Shown: positions 24,213 through 32,054 of the stretch, in pieces | How positions within the stretch are numbered: position 1 is the first letter of the stretch | Layout of the letters: every line of letters starts with the position of its first letter | Source: Methanomassiliicoccaceae archaeon | Lineage (GTDB): Archaea > Thermoplasmatota > Thermoplasmata > Methanomassiliicoccales > Methanomethylophilaceae | Length of the DNA stretch: 36,819 nucleotides | NCBI GenBank assembly: GCA_003560875.1 | Contig: PWJQ01000040.1 | Location: 1-36,819 of the forward strand | Direction of reading: 5' to 3' | The notes under the pieces: generated by a model | What the model was told of the DNA's origin: nothing | The model's input: the letters and a program-made list of their open reading frames with translations, nothing else | The model's database searches: none | Program-made: the position numbers and the translations under genes

Positions 24213-24392
24213 ATGAACATTGAGGACCACAAGTGCCAGATATGCGGTTCGCCCGCCAAGCACTTCGTATTCGCCGCTTTCACCTGCTACAGTGAGGAAT
24301 GCATCGAGGCCGCAAGGAAGGAGAGGGGCGGCCCTGGCGGCCATATGAAGAGGAAGGCCGAGGGCCGTCCTATAATCCCCCTCGACGAATGA
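24213..24392 (+). CDS. Small zinc-finger-like protein, unknown function
   Basis: A 59-residue protein with CQICGSPAKHF near the N-terminus and CYSEECIEAARK further on, four cysteines plus a histidine spaced like a small zinc ribbon. The C-terminus is basic (GGHMKRKAEGRP). An A-rich TATA-like stretch (ACAAAAATGATAA, about 24177-24189) lies about 30 bases upstream, suggesting a leaderless mRNA at 24213. An in-frame ATG at 24183 would add ten residues. It shares a divergent promoter region with hdrC and ends 3 bases from the convergent purH. Small proteins of this kind are often overlooked; the function is unknown. Confidence 0.65.
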   Translation: MNIEDHKCQICGSPAKHFVFAAFTCYSEECIEAARKERGGPGGHMKRKAEGRPIIPLDE

Positions 24393-24395
24393 CCC

Positions 24396-25976
24396 CTAGT
24401 GTCTGAACACGCGACAGCCGGTGAACACCATGGCCATGCCGTGCTCGTCGGCGGCCTGGATGACCTCCTCGTCCCTTATCGAACCTCCAGGTTGGATAAT
24501 GGCCGTGACGCCGGCCTTGGCGGCCTCGTCGACCCCATCGCGGAACGGGAAGAAGGCATCCGAGGCCATGACGCTGCCTTGGGTGGCGTCCCCTCCCTTG
24601 ATGCGGGCGATCATCGCCGAGTCGACCCGGCTCATCTGGCCGGCCCCGATGCCGACCGCCCTTTCCTCCTTCACATAGACCACGGAGTTCGAGGAGACAT
24701 GCTTCACGAGTTTCCATGCGAACTGCAGTGCCCTCTGCTCCTCCTCGGTGGGGGGGCGCTTGGTGACGACCTTGAGGTCCTCATCGGAGATCCGAAGGCC
24801 CTCATCGGTCTGAACCAGCATACCTCCTTGGACCTTCTTCATCTTCAATTCCCTCGTCCGCACCTGCGGTCCGATGGGGGAGTTCGTGCGTAGCAGACGG
24901 ACGTTCTTCCTCTGCAACAGTATGTCCAATGCCTCGGGCTCGAAGTCCGGGGCGATGATGGCCTCTACGAAGTACTTGTTGTCGCGTATCTCCTCAGCGA
25001 TCGACCCGGGGCACTCGCGGTTGAGGCAAATGACGCAACCGAAGGCCGATTTGGGGTCGACAGCGTACGCGGTGACAAAGGCCTCATGGACATCATCGGC
25101 ACTGGCCAGTCCACAGGGGTTGGTGTGCTTCATGATGACCGCGGTGGGCCTGTCGAAATCCATGGCGATGTCCATGGCCTTGTCGAGGTCGAGGATGTTG
25201 TTGAACGACAACTGTTTACCGTGCAACTGCTCCGCCTTGGCCACCGTGGGCCCGGGCGTGAAGGGGTCGGCGTAGAACGCGGCCTTCTGGTCGGGGTTCT
25301 CGCCGTAACGCAGCTCCATGACCTTCTCGGTGGGTATGGGCATGGATTCCGGGAACAGTTCCCCATCGAAGCGCCGACGCAATTGGTCGGCTATCATGGC
25401 GTCATAGTTGGCGCTGACCACGAACGCGTCAACCATCAATTCCGCCCGCAGCGACTCGTCCATGCCGCCCGCCCGTAGCGACTCGATGACCTTGGGGTAT
25501 TGGGAGGGCGCGGTCACGACCGCCACGGACTTGTAGTTCTTGGCCGCGGCGCGTACCATGCTGGGGCCGCCGATGTCTATGTTCTCGACTATCGCCTCCA
25601 GATCCCCGGGGCTGTCGAGGACGGTCCTCTTGAAAGGGTAGAGGTTGATGACCACCATGTCGATGGGTCCGATGTCCAGAGCGGATATAGCATCCATGTG
25701 CTCCGGCAGGTCACGACGCGCCAGGATCCCGGCGTGTAGGCGGGGGTGCAGGGTCTTCACCCTCCCGTCGAGCATCTCGGGGAAACCGGTTATCTCCGCG
25801 ACCTCCACAACGGCGATGCCGTTGTCCTTGAGGAGCTTGGCCGTGCCTCCGGTGGATATAAGCTCCACGCCCAAGGAGGCCAACTCCATGGCCAACTCCA
25901 CTATCCCTTCCTTATCAGATACACTTAGAAGCGCCCTCTCGATTTTTGTCAGTGAGATTCCTCCGGATGTGGGCAT
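24396..25976 (-). CDS. purH: Bifunctional AICAR formyltransferase/IMP cyclohydrolase
   Basis: A full-length PurH (526 residues from the ATG) that performs the last two purine steps. The N-terminal IMP cyclohydrolase shows [47 protein letters not shown] and NLYPFK. The C-terminal formyltransferase shows [22 protein letters not shown] and [13 protein letters not shown]. It uses 10-formyl-H4F as donor; many archaea use the formate-dependent PurP and separate PurO instead, so this fits the neighbouring H4F genes. The ATG at 25976 has no ribosome site. A clear GGAGGA (25959-25964) stands 6 bases before an in-frame CTG at 25952, which would give the family-typical N-terminus. The stop is TAG. Confidence 0.95.
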   Translation of the reverse strand: MPTSGGISLTKIERALLSVSDKEGIVELAMELASLGVELISTGGTAKLLKDNGIAVVEVAEITGFPEMLDGRVKTLHPRLHAGILARRDLPEHMDAISALDIGPIDMVVINLYPFKRTVLDSPGDLEAIVENIDIGGPSMVRAAAKNYKSVAVVTAPSQYPKVIESLRAGGMDESLRAELMVDAFVVSANYDAMIADQLRRRFDGELFPESMPIPTEKVMELRYGENPDQKAAFYADPFTPGPTVAKAEQLHGKQLSFNNILDLDKAMDIAMDFDRPTAVIMKHTNPCGLASADDVHEAFVTAYAVDPKSAFGCVICLNRECPGSIAEEIRDNKYFVEAIIAPDFEPEALDILLQRKNVRLLRTNSPIGPQVRTRELKMKKVQGGMLVQTDEGLRISDEDLKVVTKRPPTEEEQRALQFAWKLVKHVSSNSVVYVKEERAVGIGAGQMSRVDSAMIARIKGGDATQGSVMASDAFFPFRDGVDEAAKAGVTAIIQPGGSIRDEEVIQAADEHGMAMVFTGCRVFRH

Positions 25977-26090
25977 ACAGAAGGTATACCATGCCTATAT
26001 TGCTAGGTCAATCATAAATGTAATGCATCGCCGCACTGAAGACGACTAATCAATTTTTTAATAATGTCGCTATATCAAGACCCGAAGGAC

Positions 26091-26870
26091 ATGATGATTA
26101 TCAGTGAGAGGATCAACGGCCTTTTCCGTTCGGTGGGCAAGGCCATAGACGATAAGGACTCGACATTCATCCAGTCCCTTACACAAAAACAGATAGAGGC
26201 GGGCGCAACCGCATTGGACGTCAACGTCGGTCCTGGAAGGGGCGCCGATGGTCCTGAGGACATGCGTTGGTTGGTCAGGACCGTGCAGGAGGTCACAGAC
26301 CTCACCCTATGCATCGACACGCCGGGACTGAAGACCATGTCCGCCGGGCTCGAGGTCTGTGAGAACCCCGCGATCATAAACTCCACCACCGCCGAGATGG
26401 AGAAGATGCAGGGATTCTTCCCCCTCGCCAGTGAGCATGATGCGGACATCATCTGCCTGACCATGGACGAGAGGGGCATACCCAATGACGCCGACAGCCG
26501 TGCTGAGATGGCCATGCTCATGCTCACCACGGCGATGGAGTACGAGGTAATGCCGGACCGTATAATATTGGACCCGCTGGTGCTCCCTGTCGTGGCGGCC
26601 CAGGACCAAGGTGCGAAGGTGATCGAGGCCCTGAGGATGTTCCAGATGCTCAACGACCCCGCTCCGAGGACGGTCGTCGGTCTCAGCAACGTTTCCAACG
26701 GCTGTCGCGACCGCAGCCTGCTCAACAGCACCTATCTGGCGATGCTCATGGGCGCCGGCCTATCCGCCGCCATCCTCGATCCCGAGGACAAGGACACCAT
26801 GGACACCATCAAGACGGCCCAGGTGCTGTTGGATCAGAAACTGTACTGTGAGGACTACCTGCGCGCCTGA
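26091..26870 (+). CDS. acsE: Methyltetrahydrofolate:corrinoid/iron-sulfur protein methyltransferase (AcsE-like)
   Basis: About 259 residues of the pterin-binding TIM-barrel methyltransferase family, strikingly like acetogen AcsE (MeTr). It opens MMIISERINGLF as AcsE does, followed by LDVNVGPGRGADG, TLCIDTPGLK, INSTTAEMEK, ICLTMDERGIPNDADSR, LDPLVLPV, VVGLSNVSNGC (with the asparagine used in MeTr to activate the pterin) and a C-terminal LLDQKLYCEDYL. It should move the methyl group of 5-methyl-H4F to the cobalt of a corrinoid protein feeding acetyl-CoA synthase. The frame is open to an ATG at 26064, but a TATA-like TTTTTTAATA at 26054-26063 would start transcription downstream of that, and AcsE proteins start at this second ATG. 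MtrH-type or MetH-type proteins are less similar. Convergent with metF, 16 bases overlapping. Confidence 0.88.
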   Translation: MMIISERINGLFRSVGKAIDDKDSTFIQSLTQKQIEAGATALDVNVGPGRGADGPEDMRWLVRTVQEVTDLTLCIDTPGLKTMSAGLEVCENPAIINSTTAEMEKMQGFFPLASEHDADIICLTMDERGIPNDADSRAEMAMLMLTTAMEYEVMPDRIILDPLVLPVVAAQDQGAKVIEALRMFQMLNDPAPRTVVGLSNVSNGCRDRSLLNSTYLAMLMGAGLSAAILDPEDKDTMDTIKTAQVLLDQKLYCEDYLRA

Positions 26871-27778
26871 GGCCGCGGTAGGAGTCCCGCCCTCTCGACT
26901 ATCTCGGGCACAGCGCTCTCCCAGTTCACCGGCATCAGATGGACGCCCTTGATCCCGGGCAGGTCGCGGAGCTCGTCGATGGTCTCCAGGCAGATCCTCA
27001 TCCCCTCCGCCTTCTCATCGCTGGCGTTGGCCATCCTCCGCAGCAGTTCATCGGGTACGCTCATACCCGGTACCTTGTCGGCCATGAACCTTGCCGCTCT
27101 ATAGGAGCGTAATGGAAGCACGCCCGCGATGATGTGCGTCCTCTCGTCCAACTTCTTGGAGAGAACCGACCGGTGCCATTCACGGAAACGGTCGAGGTCG
27201 AATATCGCCTGCGTCTGGATGAAATCAGCGCCCGCCCCGACCTTCTTACTCAGTCGGATGACCCCCATCTCGAGAGGGTCGGCGAAGGGGTTCGCCGCCG
27301 CCCCGAGGAACATATGGGGCGGGATCTTGATGGAATCCCCGCACCACATCTCCCCTTTGTCGCACATGCGGCGGAAAACCATCAACTGCTGCGTGGAGTC
27401 GAGGTCGAAGACGTTGCGTGACTGGGGCTGATTGCCGAACTTCTGATGGTCGCCGGTTATACACAGCATGTTACGGACGCCCAGCGCGGCGGCGCCCAGC
27501 ATCTCGGACTGCATGGCGAGACGGTTACGGTCGCGGCAGGTCATCTGCATGATGGGCTCCACGCCCTCCTGGATGCAGAAGAGGCTGGCGGCCAATGAGG
27601 ACATCCTCACTATCGCCGTCTGGTTATCGGTGACGTTGAAGGCATCGGCGTAACCCTTCATCACGCGGGCCTTCTCCCTCACCGGTCCGCCATCGGCGGA
27701 CTTGGGGGGGCCGATCTCGGAGGTGACCACGAACTCCCCGGCCTCGAGAAGGGCCTGCAGGGAACTGCCGTCGTTCAT
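26855..27778 (-). CDS. metF: Methylenetetrahydrofolate reductase (MetF)
   Basis: A 307-residue flavin TIM-barrel MetF that reduces 5,10-methylene-H4F to 5-methyl-H4F. Motifs are VVTSEIGPPKSADG (with the glutamate used as general acid), AFNVTDNQTA, PIMQMTCRDRNRLAMQSEM (about 78-96), NMLCITGDH and GADFIQTQAIFD. The ATG overlaps the metV stop (ATGA), so both are made together as in acetogens, where MetV and MetF form one reductase. The gene ends in TAG, and its last 16 bases overlap the convergent acsE, the next enzyme of the pathway. Confidence 0.95.
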   Translation of the reverse strand: MNDGSSLQALLEAGEFVVTSEIGPPKSADGGPVREKARVMKGYADAFNVTDNQTAIVRMSSLAASLFCIQEGVEPIMQMTCRDRNRLAMQSEMLGAAALGVRNMLCITGDHQKFGNQPQSRNVFDLDSTQQLMVFRRMCDKGEMWCGDSIKIPPHMFLGAAANPFADPLEMGVIRLSKKVGAGADFIQTQAIFDLDRFREWHRSVLSKKLDERTHIIAGVLPLRSYRAARFMADKVPGMSVPDELLRRMANASDEKAEGMRICLETIDELRDLPGIKGVHLMPVNWESAVPEIVERAGLLPRPQARR

Positions 27779-28449
27779 CTCCGTTCCTCCTTCTTCACCA
27801 CTATGCGCGAGCCGCCGTCACGTCCCTTGGACCAATCCTTCGGCGGCAGCATTATCTCCAGAAGGTCGAGCCTCCCCTTGCTTCTGACCTGGTCGTATAT
27901 GAGCTGCCAGGCGCAATCCCTTTCCGGCGAGAGCTCGCATTTGCCTCCTTGTGATCCACCGCAAGGGCCGTTCTGCAGCATCTTCGAACAACGGGCGATG
28001 GGGCATATGCCGCCACTCAGATGGATGGTGCAGTCCCCGCAGCCGGCGCAGCGTTCCTTCCATCTCCCCTTCCCCTCCGGGGAACCCATGGCGGAGGTGT
28101 CTATCCCCGGTATGACGACCCTTTCGGGATAGACCTCCGACAGCACCTGTGCACCGACCCCGCATCCCAGGGAGACGACGACATCGCTCTCCTTCACCAC
28201 TCCCGCTATCTCCTGGTCGAAGTCCTTCTCGCACTGACGTTGTAGTGTCACGGTGGAGACCGTCCAACCCAGTTCCTGGGAGGCGGAGTGATCTTCCAGC
28301 GATGAGGCCAGTTCGGTGACCTCCTTCTCACCTCCCGCGAGACAGACGGCCACACAGGAGCGGCATCCCACCACTAGTATCCTGCCGCCTCCCTCGGACT
28401 CCACCATGCTGATGATGTCCGCCAATGGTTTCTGCTCGCCGATTATCAT
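27775..28449 (-). CDS. metV: MetV, zinc-binding partner of MetF
   Basis: A 224-residue protein matching MetV, the partner subunit of acetogen-type methylenetetrahydrofolate reductase. The N-terminal half (LVVGCRSCVAVCLAGGEKEV, SLGCGVGAQVLSEVYPERVV) resembles a small corrinoid- or Fe-S-related fold. The C-terminal cysteine-rich domain reads CAGCGDC, GGICPIARCSKMLQNGPCGG and KCELSPERDCAWQLIY, as in the MetF-associated zinc domain. The ATG at 28449 is 8 bases after GGAGG; the frame runs further up to 28485 but without support. It is the first gene of metV-metF, with a TATA element (GGTTATATCG, minus strand) about 55 bases upstream. Confidence 0.87.
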   Translation of the reverse strand: MIIGEQKPLADIISMVESEGGGRILVVGCRSCVAVCLAGGEKEVTELASSLEDHSASQELGWTVSTVTLQRQCEKDFDQEIAGVVKESDVVVSLGCGVGAQVLSEVYPERVVIPGIDTSAMGSPEGKGRWKERCAGCGDCTIHLSGGICPIARCSKMLQNGPCGGSQGGKCELSPERDCAWQLIYDQVRSKGRLDLLEIMLPPKDWSKGRDGGSRIVVKKEERR

Positions 28450-28498
28450 GGTCGCACCCTCCTCCCCTCGGGAAGGACAATCCAATCAAGAATAAGGG

Positions 28499-28516
28499 CG
28501 ATATAACCTTTATGTC
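28499..28516. promoter_or_regulatory. Overlapping divergent promoters of metV and the deacetylase gene
   Basis: On the minus strand GGTTATATCG (28499-28508) is a TATA box for metV. On the plus strand AACCTTTATGTCC (28505-28516) is a TATA/BRE for the deacetylase gene. The two elements overlap by a few bases, so the two genes may compete for transcription factor B. Confidence 0.55.
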
Positions 28517-28566
28517 CTGAGGGCTTGTTGTCAATGACACGATGATATCGGGAGGCGGGAAGTGAT

Positions 28567-29391
28567 ATGAGGGTACTGGCATTCACCATAGACCTCGACC
28601 GGGACTGCAACACCGCCGTGCGCGGTGAGACGGCGGCGGCATCGCGATCCTGCGGCGTCATGACCGCCCCCTGTCATGACGCCTCCTCGCAGGGCATGGA
28701 GCTCCTCGCTGACATGCTGAGGTCGATGGCGTTCCCCGCCACGGTCTTCTCCGAGGGGGACTCGTTGCGCAGCCTGCCCGAACCATCGCTGCTGCGCGGT
28801 CTTGAGCCCGCCTGCCATGGGATGGAGCATGAGGACCTCACCGGCGAATCCACCGGCATAATGTTGGAAGACGACCAGCTGGCGGACATAATCGCACGGT
28901 CCTGGGACGCGGTGGTCTCCACCACCGGCGCCGTGCCGCGCGGTTTCCGTGCTCCATACTTGAACATAGACCCCCGCGTGCTCGGCCTCGTGAGGGAACA
29001 AGGGTTCAGCTACGACTCATCGATGACCGAGGAGGTCGTCAACGGGGCGCTCAAGCCCCACTTCCTGCCCCAGGGCCTGTGGGAGTTCCCCCTGGCGCGC
29101 GACACCGATGCCGATGGCAAGGTGATCGATTCATACCTCTGGGCCATGCACGAGGGCCGAAGGCCAGAATCGGATTACATCCGCATGATCGACCGTTTCC
29201 AAGAAGGCGTCCTGGTGATGGCTACGCATAGTTGGCACGTGATGGAGAGCGTAAGGGGAGGCGCCAAGGACTCCAGGCAGACCTCCGCGGAGCTGGACGC
29301 CATAAGCAGGATGCTGGGGCACGCCCAGGACTCGGGGTTCGAGCTGTTGACGCTGTCCGCGGCCGAGGACCTGCTCAACGCAGGCCGGTGA
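28567..29391 (+). CDS. Polysaccharide deacetylase family protein
   Basis: A 274-residue NodB-fold protein. It opens LAFTIDLDRDCN, where family members have the catalytic TFDxD aspartates. The metal-site histidine pair is in CHGMEHEDL (about 88-96), the third motif is RGFRAPYLNID (about 135), and the late histidine is in MATHSWHV (about 219). No signal peptide or membrane helix is seen, so it is cytoplasmic. The substrate, perhaps an N-acetylated sugar or a nucleotide sugar, cannot be told. GGAGG and GGGAAGTGAT stand before the ATG. It separates the metVF operon from fhs, and its 3' end overlaps the convergent fhs by 17 bases. Confidence 0.82.
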   Translation: MRVLAFTIDLDRDCNTAVRGETAAASRSCGVMTAPCHDASSQGMELLADMLRSMAFPATVFSEGDSLRSLPEPSLLRGLEPACHGMEHEDLTGESTGIMLEDDQLADIIARSWDAVVSTTGAVPRGFRAPYLNIDPRVLGLVREQGFSYDSSMTEEVVNGALKPHFLPQGLWEFPLARDTDADGKVIDSYLWAMHEGRRPESDYIRMIDRFQEGVLVMATHSWHVMESVRGGAKDSRQTSAELDAISRMLGHAQDSGFELLTLSAAEDLLNAGR

Positions 29392-31045
29392 CCTGCCCGC
29401 ATTCATCGAGGTCTATGGTCATCGCCGACGGCTTCTTCGGCAGCCCGGGCATGAGGTTCATCTGCCCGCAGACCGGGACCACGAACCCGGCTCCGCTGGA
29501 GATGGTCATCTCCCGCACGGTCAGCTTCCATCCCTTCGGCGCCCCCCGTTGCCGCGGGTCGTCGCTCAGGGAGGCTTGCGTCTTTGCCATGCAGACCGGC
29601 AGATGACCGTAGCCGTGAGCCTCGATGGACTCCAGCGACTTCTCCGCCGCGCTGAGGAATATGACCTGCCCGGCACCGTATATGAGCTTGGCAACGGTCT
29701 CGACCTTCTCCCTGATGGGGAGGGTGGTGTCATACAGCATGCGGAAGTCGCCATCATTGCGGTCGATGGCCGCCAGGACCTTGCGCGCCAACTCCTCGCC
29801 GCCTGCACCGCCGTCCTCGAAGACGGTGGACACCGCCGCCTCCACGCCGAGTTCGGCACAATGCTCCATCACCGCTGCGAGCTCCTCGGGACTGTCTCCG
29901 GGGAAGCGGTTGACGGCGACCACCGCCGGAAGTCCGAAAAGTCCTATGTTGGATATGTGACGGTCAAGGTTACCGAATCCCTGTCGCAGAGCATCCATGT
30001 CCGCCTGTTGGCAATCCTCGACACATTTGCCGCCATGCATCTTGAGCGCCCTGACCGAGGCCACCAGCACCACGCAGTCCGGCACCAGGCCCGATTGTCT
30101 GCACACTATGTTGAAGAACTTCTCCGCCCCCAGGTCGGCGGCGAAGCCGGTCTCGGTGACCACATAGTCCCCCATTTTCAGGGCGTAGCGGGTGGCGAGG
30201 ACCGAGTTCGTACCATGGGCGATGTTGGCGAAGGGGAAACCGTGCACGAACACCGGCTGACCCTCAAGGGTCTGCACCAGGTTGGGGCATATCGCGTCCT
30301 TGAGGAGCGCCATCAGGGCCCCGACGCATCCCAGTTGGCGGGCCAATACGGGATTGCCCTCGTGGTCGTACGCCACCGTGATCCTCTCCAACCTCTCCCG
30401 GAGGTCCTCCTGGCCGTTGGCGAGTGCGAGTATGGCGCTTATCTCCGATGCCGGAGTTATCATGAAGGAGCTCTCATGAGGGACACCGCCCCTCACCTTC
30501 CAGCCCAGGCCCATGACGATGTGCCTCAGCTCACGGGACCCGATGTCCATGGCCTTGCCGAGCAGGATGCGGGTGGGGTCTATGTCGAGATCGTTGCCTT
30601 TGGCGATATGACTCTCCAATATCGCCGAGAGGAGATTATGCGCCGCTCCCACGGCATGGATGTCGCCGGTGAAATGAAGGTTGATGTCCACCATGGGATG
30701 CACCTGGGCCTTGCCGCCGCCGGTCGCTCCTCCCTTGATGCCGAATATCGGCCCCAACGACGGCTCCCTCAAGGTCCCTATGGCATCGGCACCTAGCCGA
30801 CCGAGCCCCTGCACGAGGCCGATGGTGGTGACCGTCTTCCCCTCTCCCGCGGGGGTGGCGGTTATGGCCGTCGTGACGATGAGCTTACCGTTGGGGCGTC
30901 CGTCGAAACGGGTCAGTGAGGTCAAGGGCACCTTGGCCGCATCCCTGCCGTAGAGCAGCACGTCTTCCCAGCCCAGTCCCAGGGACTCCGCAACCTCCAA
31001 AATGGGGCGTACGCCGCCGCTTGCACCGTCGTTTTCCGAGCTCAT
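29375..31045 (-). CDS. fhs: Formate--tetrahydrofolate ligase
   Basis: A 556-residue formyl-H4F synthetase, the ATP-dependent activation of formate onto H4F. Visible landmarks are the P-loop TPAGEGKTVTTIGLVQGL (about 63-80), REPSLGPIFGIKGGATGGG (about 93-111) just before QVHPMVDINLHFTGD, GREL-like SRELRHIVMGLG, PVFVHGFPFANIAHGTNS and the C-terminal GAGFVVPVCGQMNLMPGLP. This is the first step of the bacterial methyl branch and also supplies PurH. It is divergent from folD with a shared 85-base promoter region. A TATA-like AAAAGATAATC (minus strand, about 31070-31080) lies close enough for a nearly leaderless mRNA. Full-length Fhs is patchily distributed in archaea. Confidence 0.97.
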   Translation of the reverse strand: MSSENDGASGGVRPILEVAESLGLGWEDVLLYGRDAAKVPLTSLTRFDGRPNGKLIVTTAITATPAGEGKTVTTIGLVQGLGRLGADAIGTLREPSLGPIFGIKGGATGGGKAQVHPMVDINLHFTGDIHAVGAAHNLLSAILESHIAKGNDLDIDPTRILLGKAMDIGSRELRHIVMGLGWKVRGGVPHESSFMITPASEISAILALANGQEDLRERLERITVAYDHEGNPVLARQLGCVGALMALLKDAICPNLVQTLEGQPVFVHGFPFANIAHGTNSVLATRYALKMGDYVVTETGFAADLGAEKFFNIVCRQSGLVPDCVVLVASVRALKMHGGKCVEDCQQADMDALRQGFGNLDRHISNIGLFGLPAVVAVNRFPGDSPEELAAVMEHCAELGVEAAVSTVFEDGGAGGEELARKVLAAIDRNDGDFRMLYDTTLPIREKVETVAKLIYGAGQVIFLSAAEKSLESIEAHGYGHLPVCMAKTQASLSDDPRQRGAPKGWKLTVREMTISSGAGFVVPVCGQMNLMPGLPKKPSAMTIDLDECGQVTGLR

Positions 31046-31069
31046 CCGAACCCCAATCGACTCTCCATA

Positions 31070-31103
31070 GATTATCTTTTTCAGTTATGAAAAGAATATA
31101 TAT
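31070..31103. promoter_or_regulatory. Divergent fhs/folD promoters
   Basis: AAAAGATAATC on the minus strand (about 31070-31080) serves fhs, and AAGAATATATATCG on the plus strand (31091-31103) is a strong TATA box for folD. The two lie back to back, so both genes of the same pathway share one regulatory region. Confidence 0.6.
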
Positions 31104-31130
31104 CGACCTAGCATAGTGCAAAAAGATAGG

Positions 31131-32015
31131 ATGAGTCACCGTCTGATTAACGGCAGGGATGTGGCCGCCCAGGTCACAGAGGCATTGGAGGACAGGCTGC
31201 AGGCCTTGAGGGCCCAGGACACCAATCCCGGATTGGCGGTGGTGGTCGTCGGTGACGACCCCGCGTCCCATGTCTACGTGCGGATGAAGGGCAAGGCCTG
31301 CGAGAGGTTGGGCATGCTGTCCCGCACGCACATCCTCCCTTCAACGACATCCGAGGATGACCTCCTCGACCTGATCGACGCTCTCAACGCCGACGGAGAG
31401 ATTCACGGCATTCTATGTCAACTGCCGCTCCCGCCGCACATAAATGAACGCAAGGTGATCGAGCGCATCGACCCCCGCAAGGACGTGGATGCCTTCCATC
31501 CTTACAACGTCGGCCGCATGCTCATCGGGGACCCTCTGTTCCTCCCCGCCACGCCGGCGGGCGTTCAGCGTCTCCTCATCAGTCACGACATCGAGACCCG
31601 TGGAAAGCACGTGGTGGTCCTCGGTCGCAGCAACATCGTGGGCAAGCCCATGGCCTCCATCCTTATGCAGAAGGGGGAGGGCGGCGATGCCACGGTGACT
31701 GTGGCCCACTCCCGTAGCACCGACCTCCCTGGCCTCTGCCGACAAGCGGACATCCTCATCGCCGCGGTGGGCATACCGTTCTTCGTCAAGGCGGACATGG
31801 TCAAGGAGGGGGCGGTGGTCATCGATGTGGGCACCAACCGTGTCGACGACCCCGGGAGCGAGAAAGGCTACCGCCTCGTGGGGGATGTGGATTTCGACAA
31901 CGTCAAGGAGAAGGCGGCGGCGATCTCACCCTCACCAGGAGGTGTGGGTCCCATGACCATCGCCATGCTCATGGAGAACACCGTCAAGGCCGCCGAGATG
32001 ACATTGCGCCCTTAA
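31131..32015 (+). CDS. folD: Methylene-H4F dehydrogenase/methenyl-H4F cyclohydrolase (FolD)
   Basis: A 294-residue bifunctional FolD. Motifs are VVVVGDDPASHVYVRMKGKACERLG (the lysine in RMKGKA is catalytic for cyclohydrolase), GILCQLPLPPHI, IDPRKDVDAFHPYNVG (about 110-125), the nucleotide-binding VVVLGRSNIVGKPMA and the terminal SPSPGGVGPMTIAML. It interconverts 10-formyl-, 5,10-methenyl- and 5,10-methylene-H4F using NAD(P). The ATG at 31131 lies about 35 bases after a strong TATA box; an in-frame GTG at 31116 would fall at or before the predicted transcription start. It is divergent from fhs and may be co-transcribed with kptA 39 bases downstream. Confidence 0.96.
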   Translation: MSHRLINGRDVAAQVTEALEDRLQALRAQDTNPGLAVVVVGDDPASHVYVRMKGKACERLGMLSRTHILPSTTSEDDLLDLIDALNADGEIHGILCQLPLPPHINERKVIERIDPRKDVDAFHPYNVGRMLIGDPLFLPATPAGVQRLLISHDIETRGKHVVVLGRSNIVGKPMASILMQKGEGGDATVTVAHSRSTDLPGLCRQADILIAAVGIPFFVKADMVKEGAVVIDVGTNRVDDPGSEKGYRLVGDVDFDNVKEKAAAISPSPGGVGPMTIAMLMENTVKAAEMTLRP

Positions 32016-32054
32016 ACAATCGAAAGGTATTTCTTGCTATCACTGCCTTCGGGG

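Noticed and set aside
29549-30796. A 415-codon open frame on the plus strand opposite fhs
   Set aside because: It is a shadow of fhs, with no recognisable domain, promoter or ribosome site.
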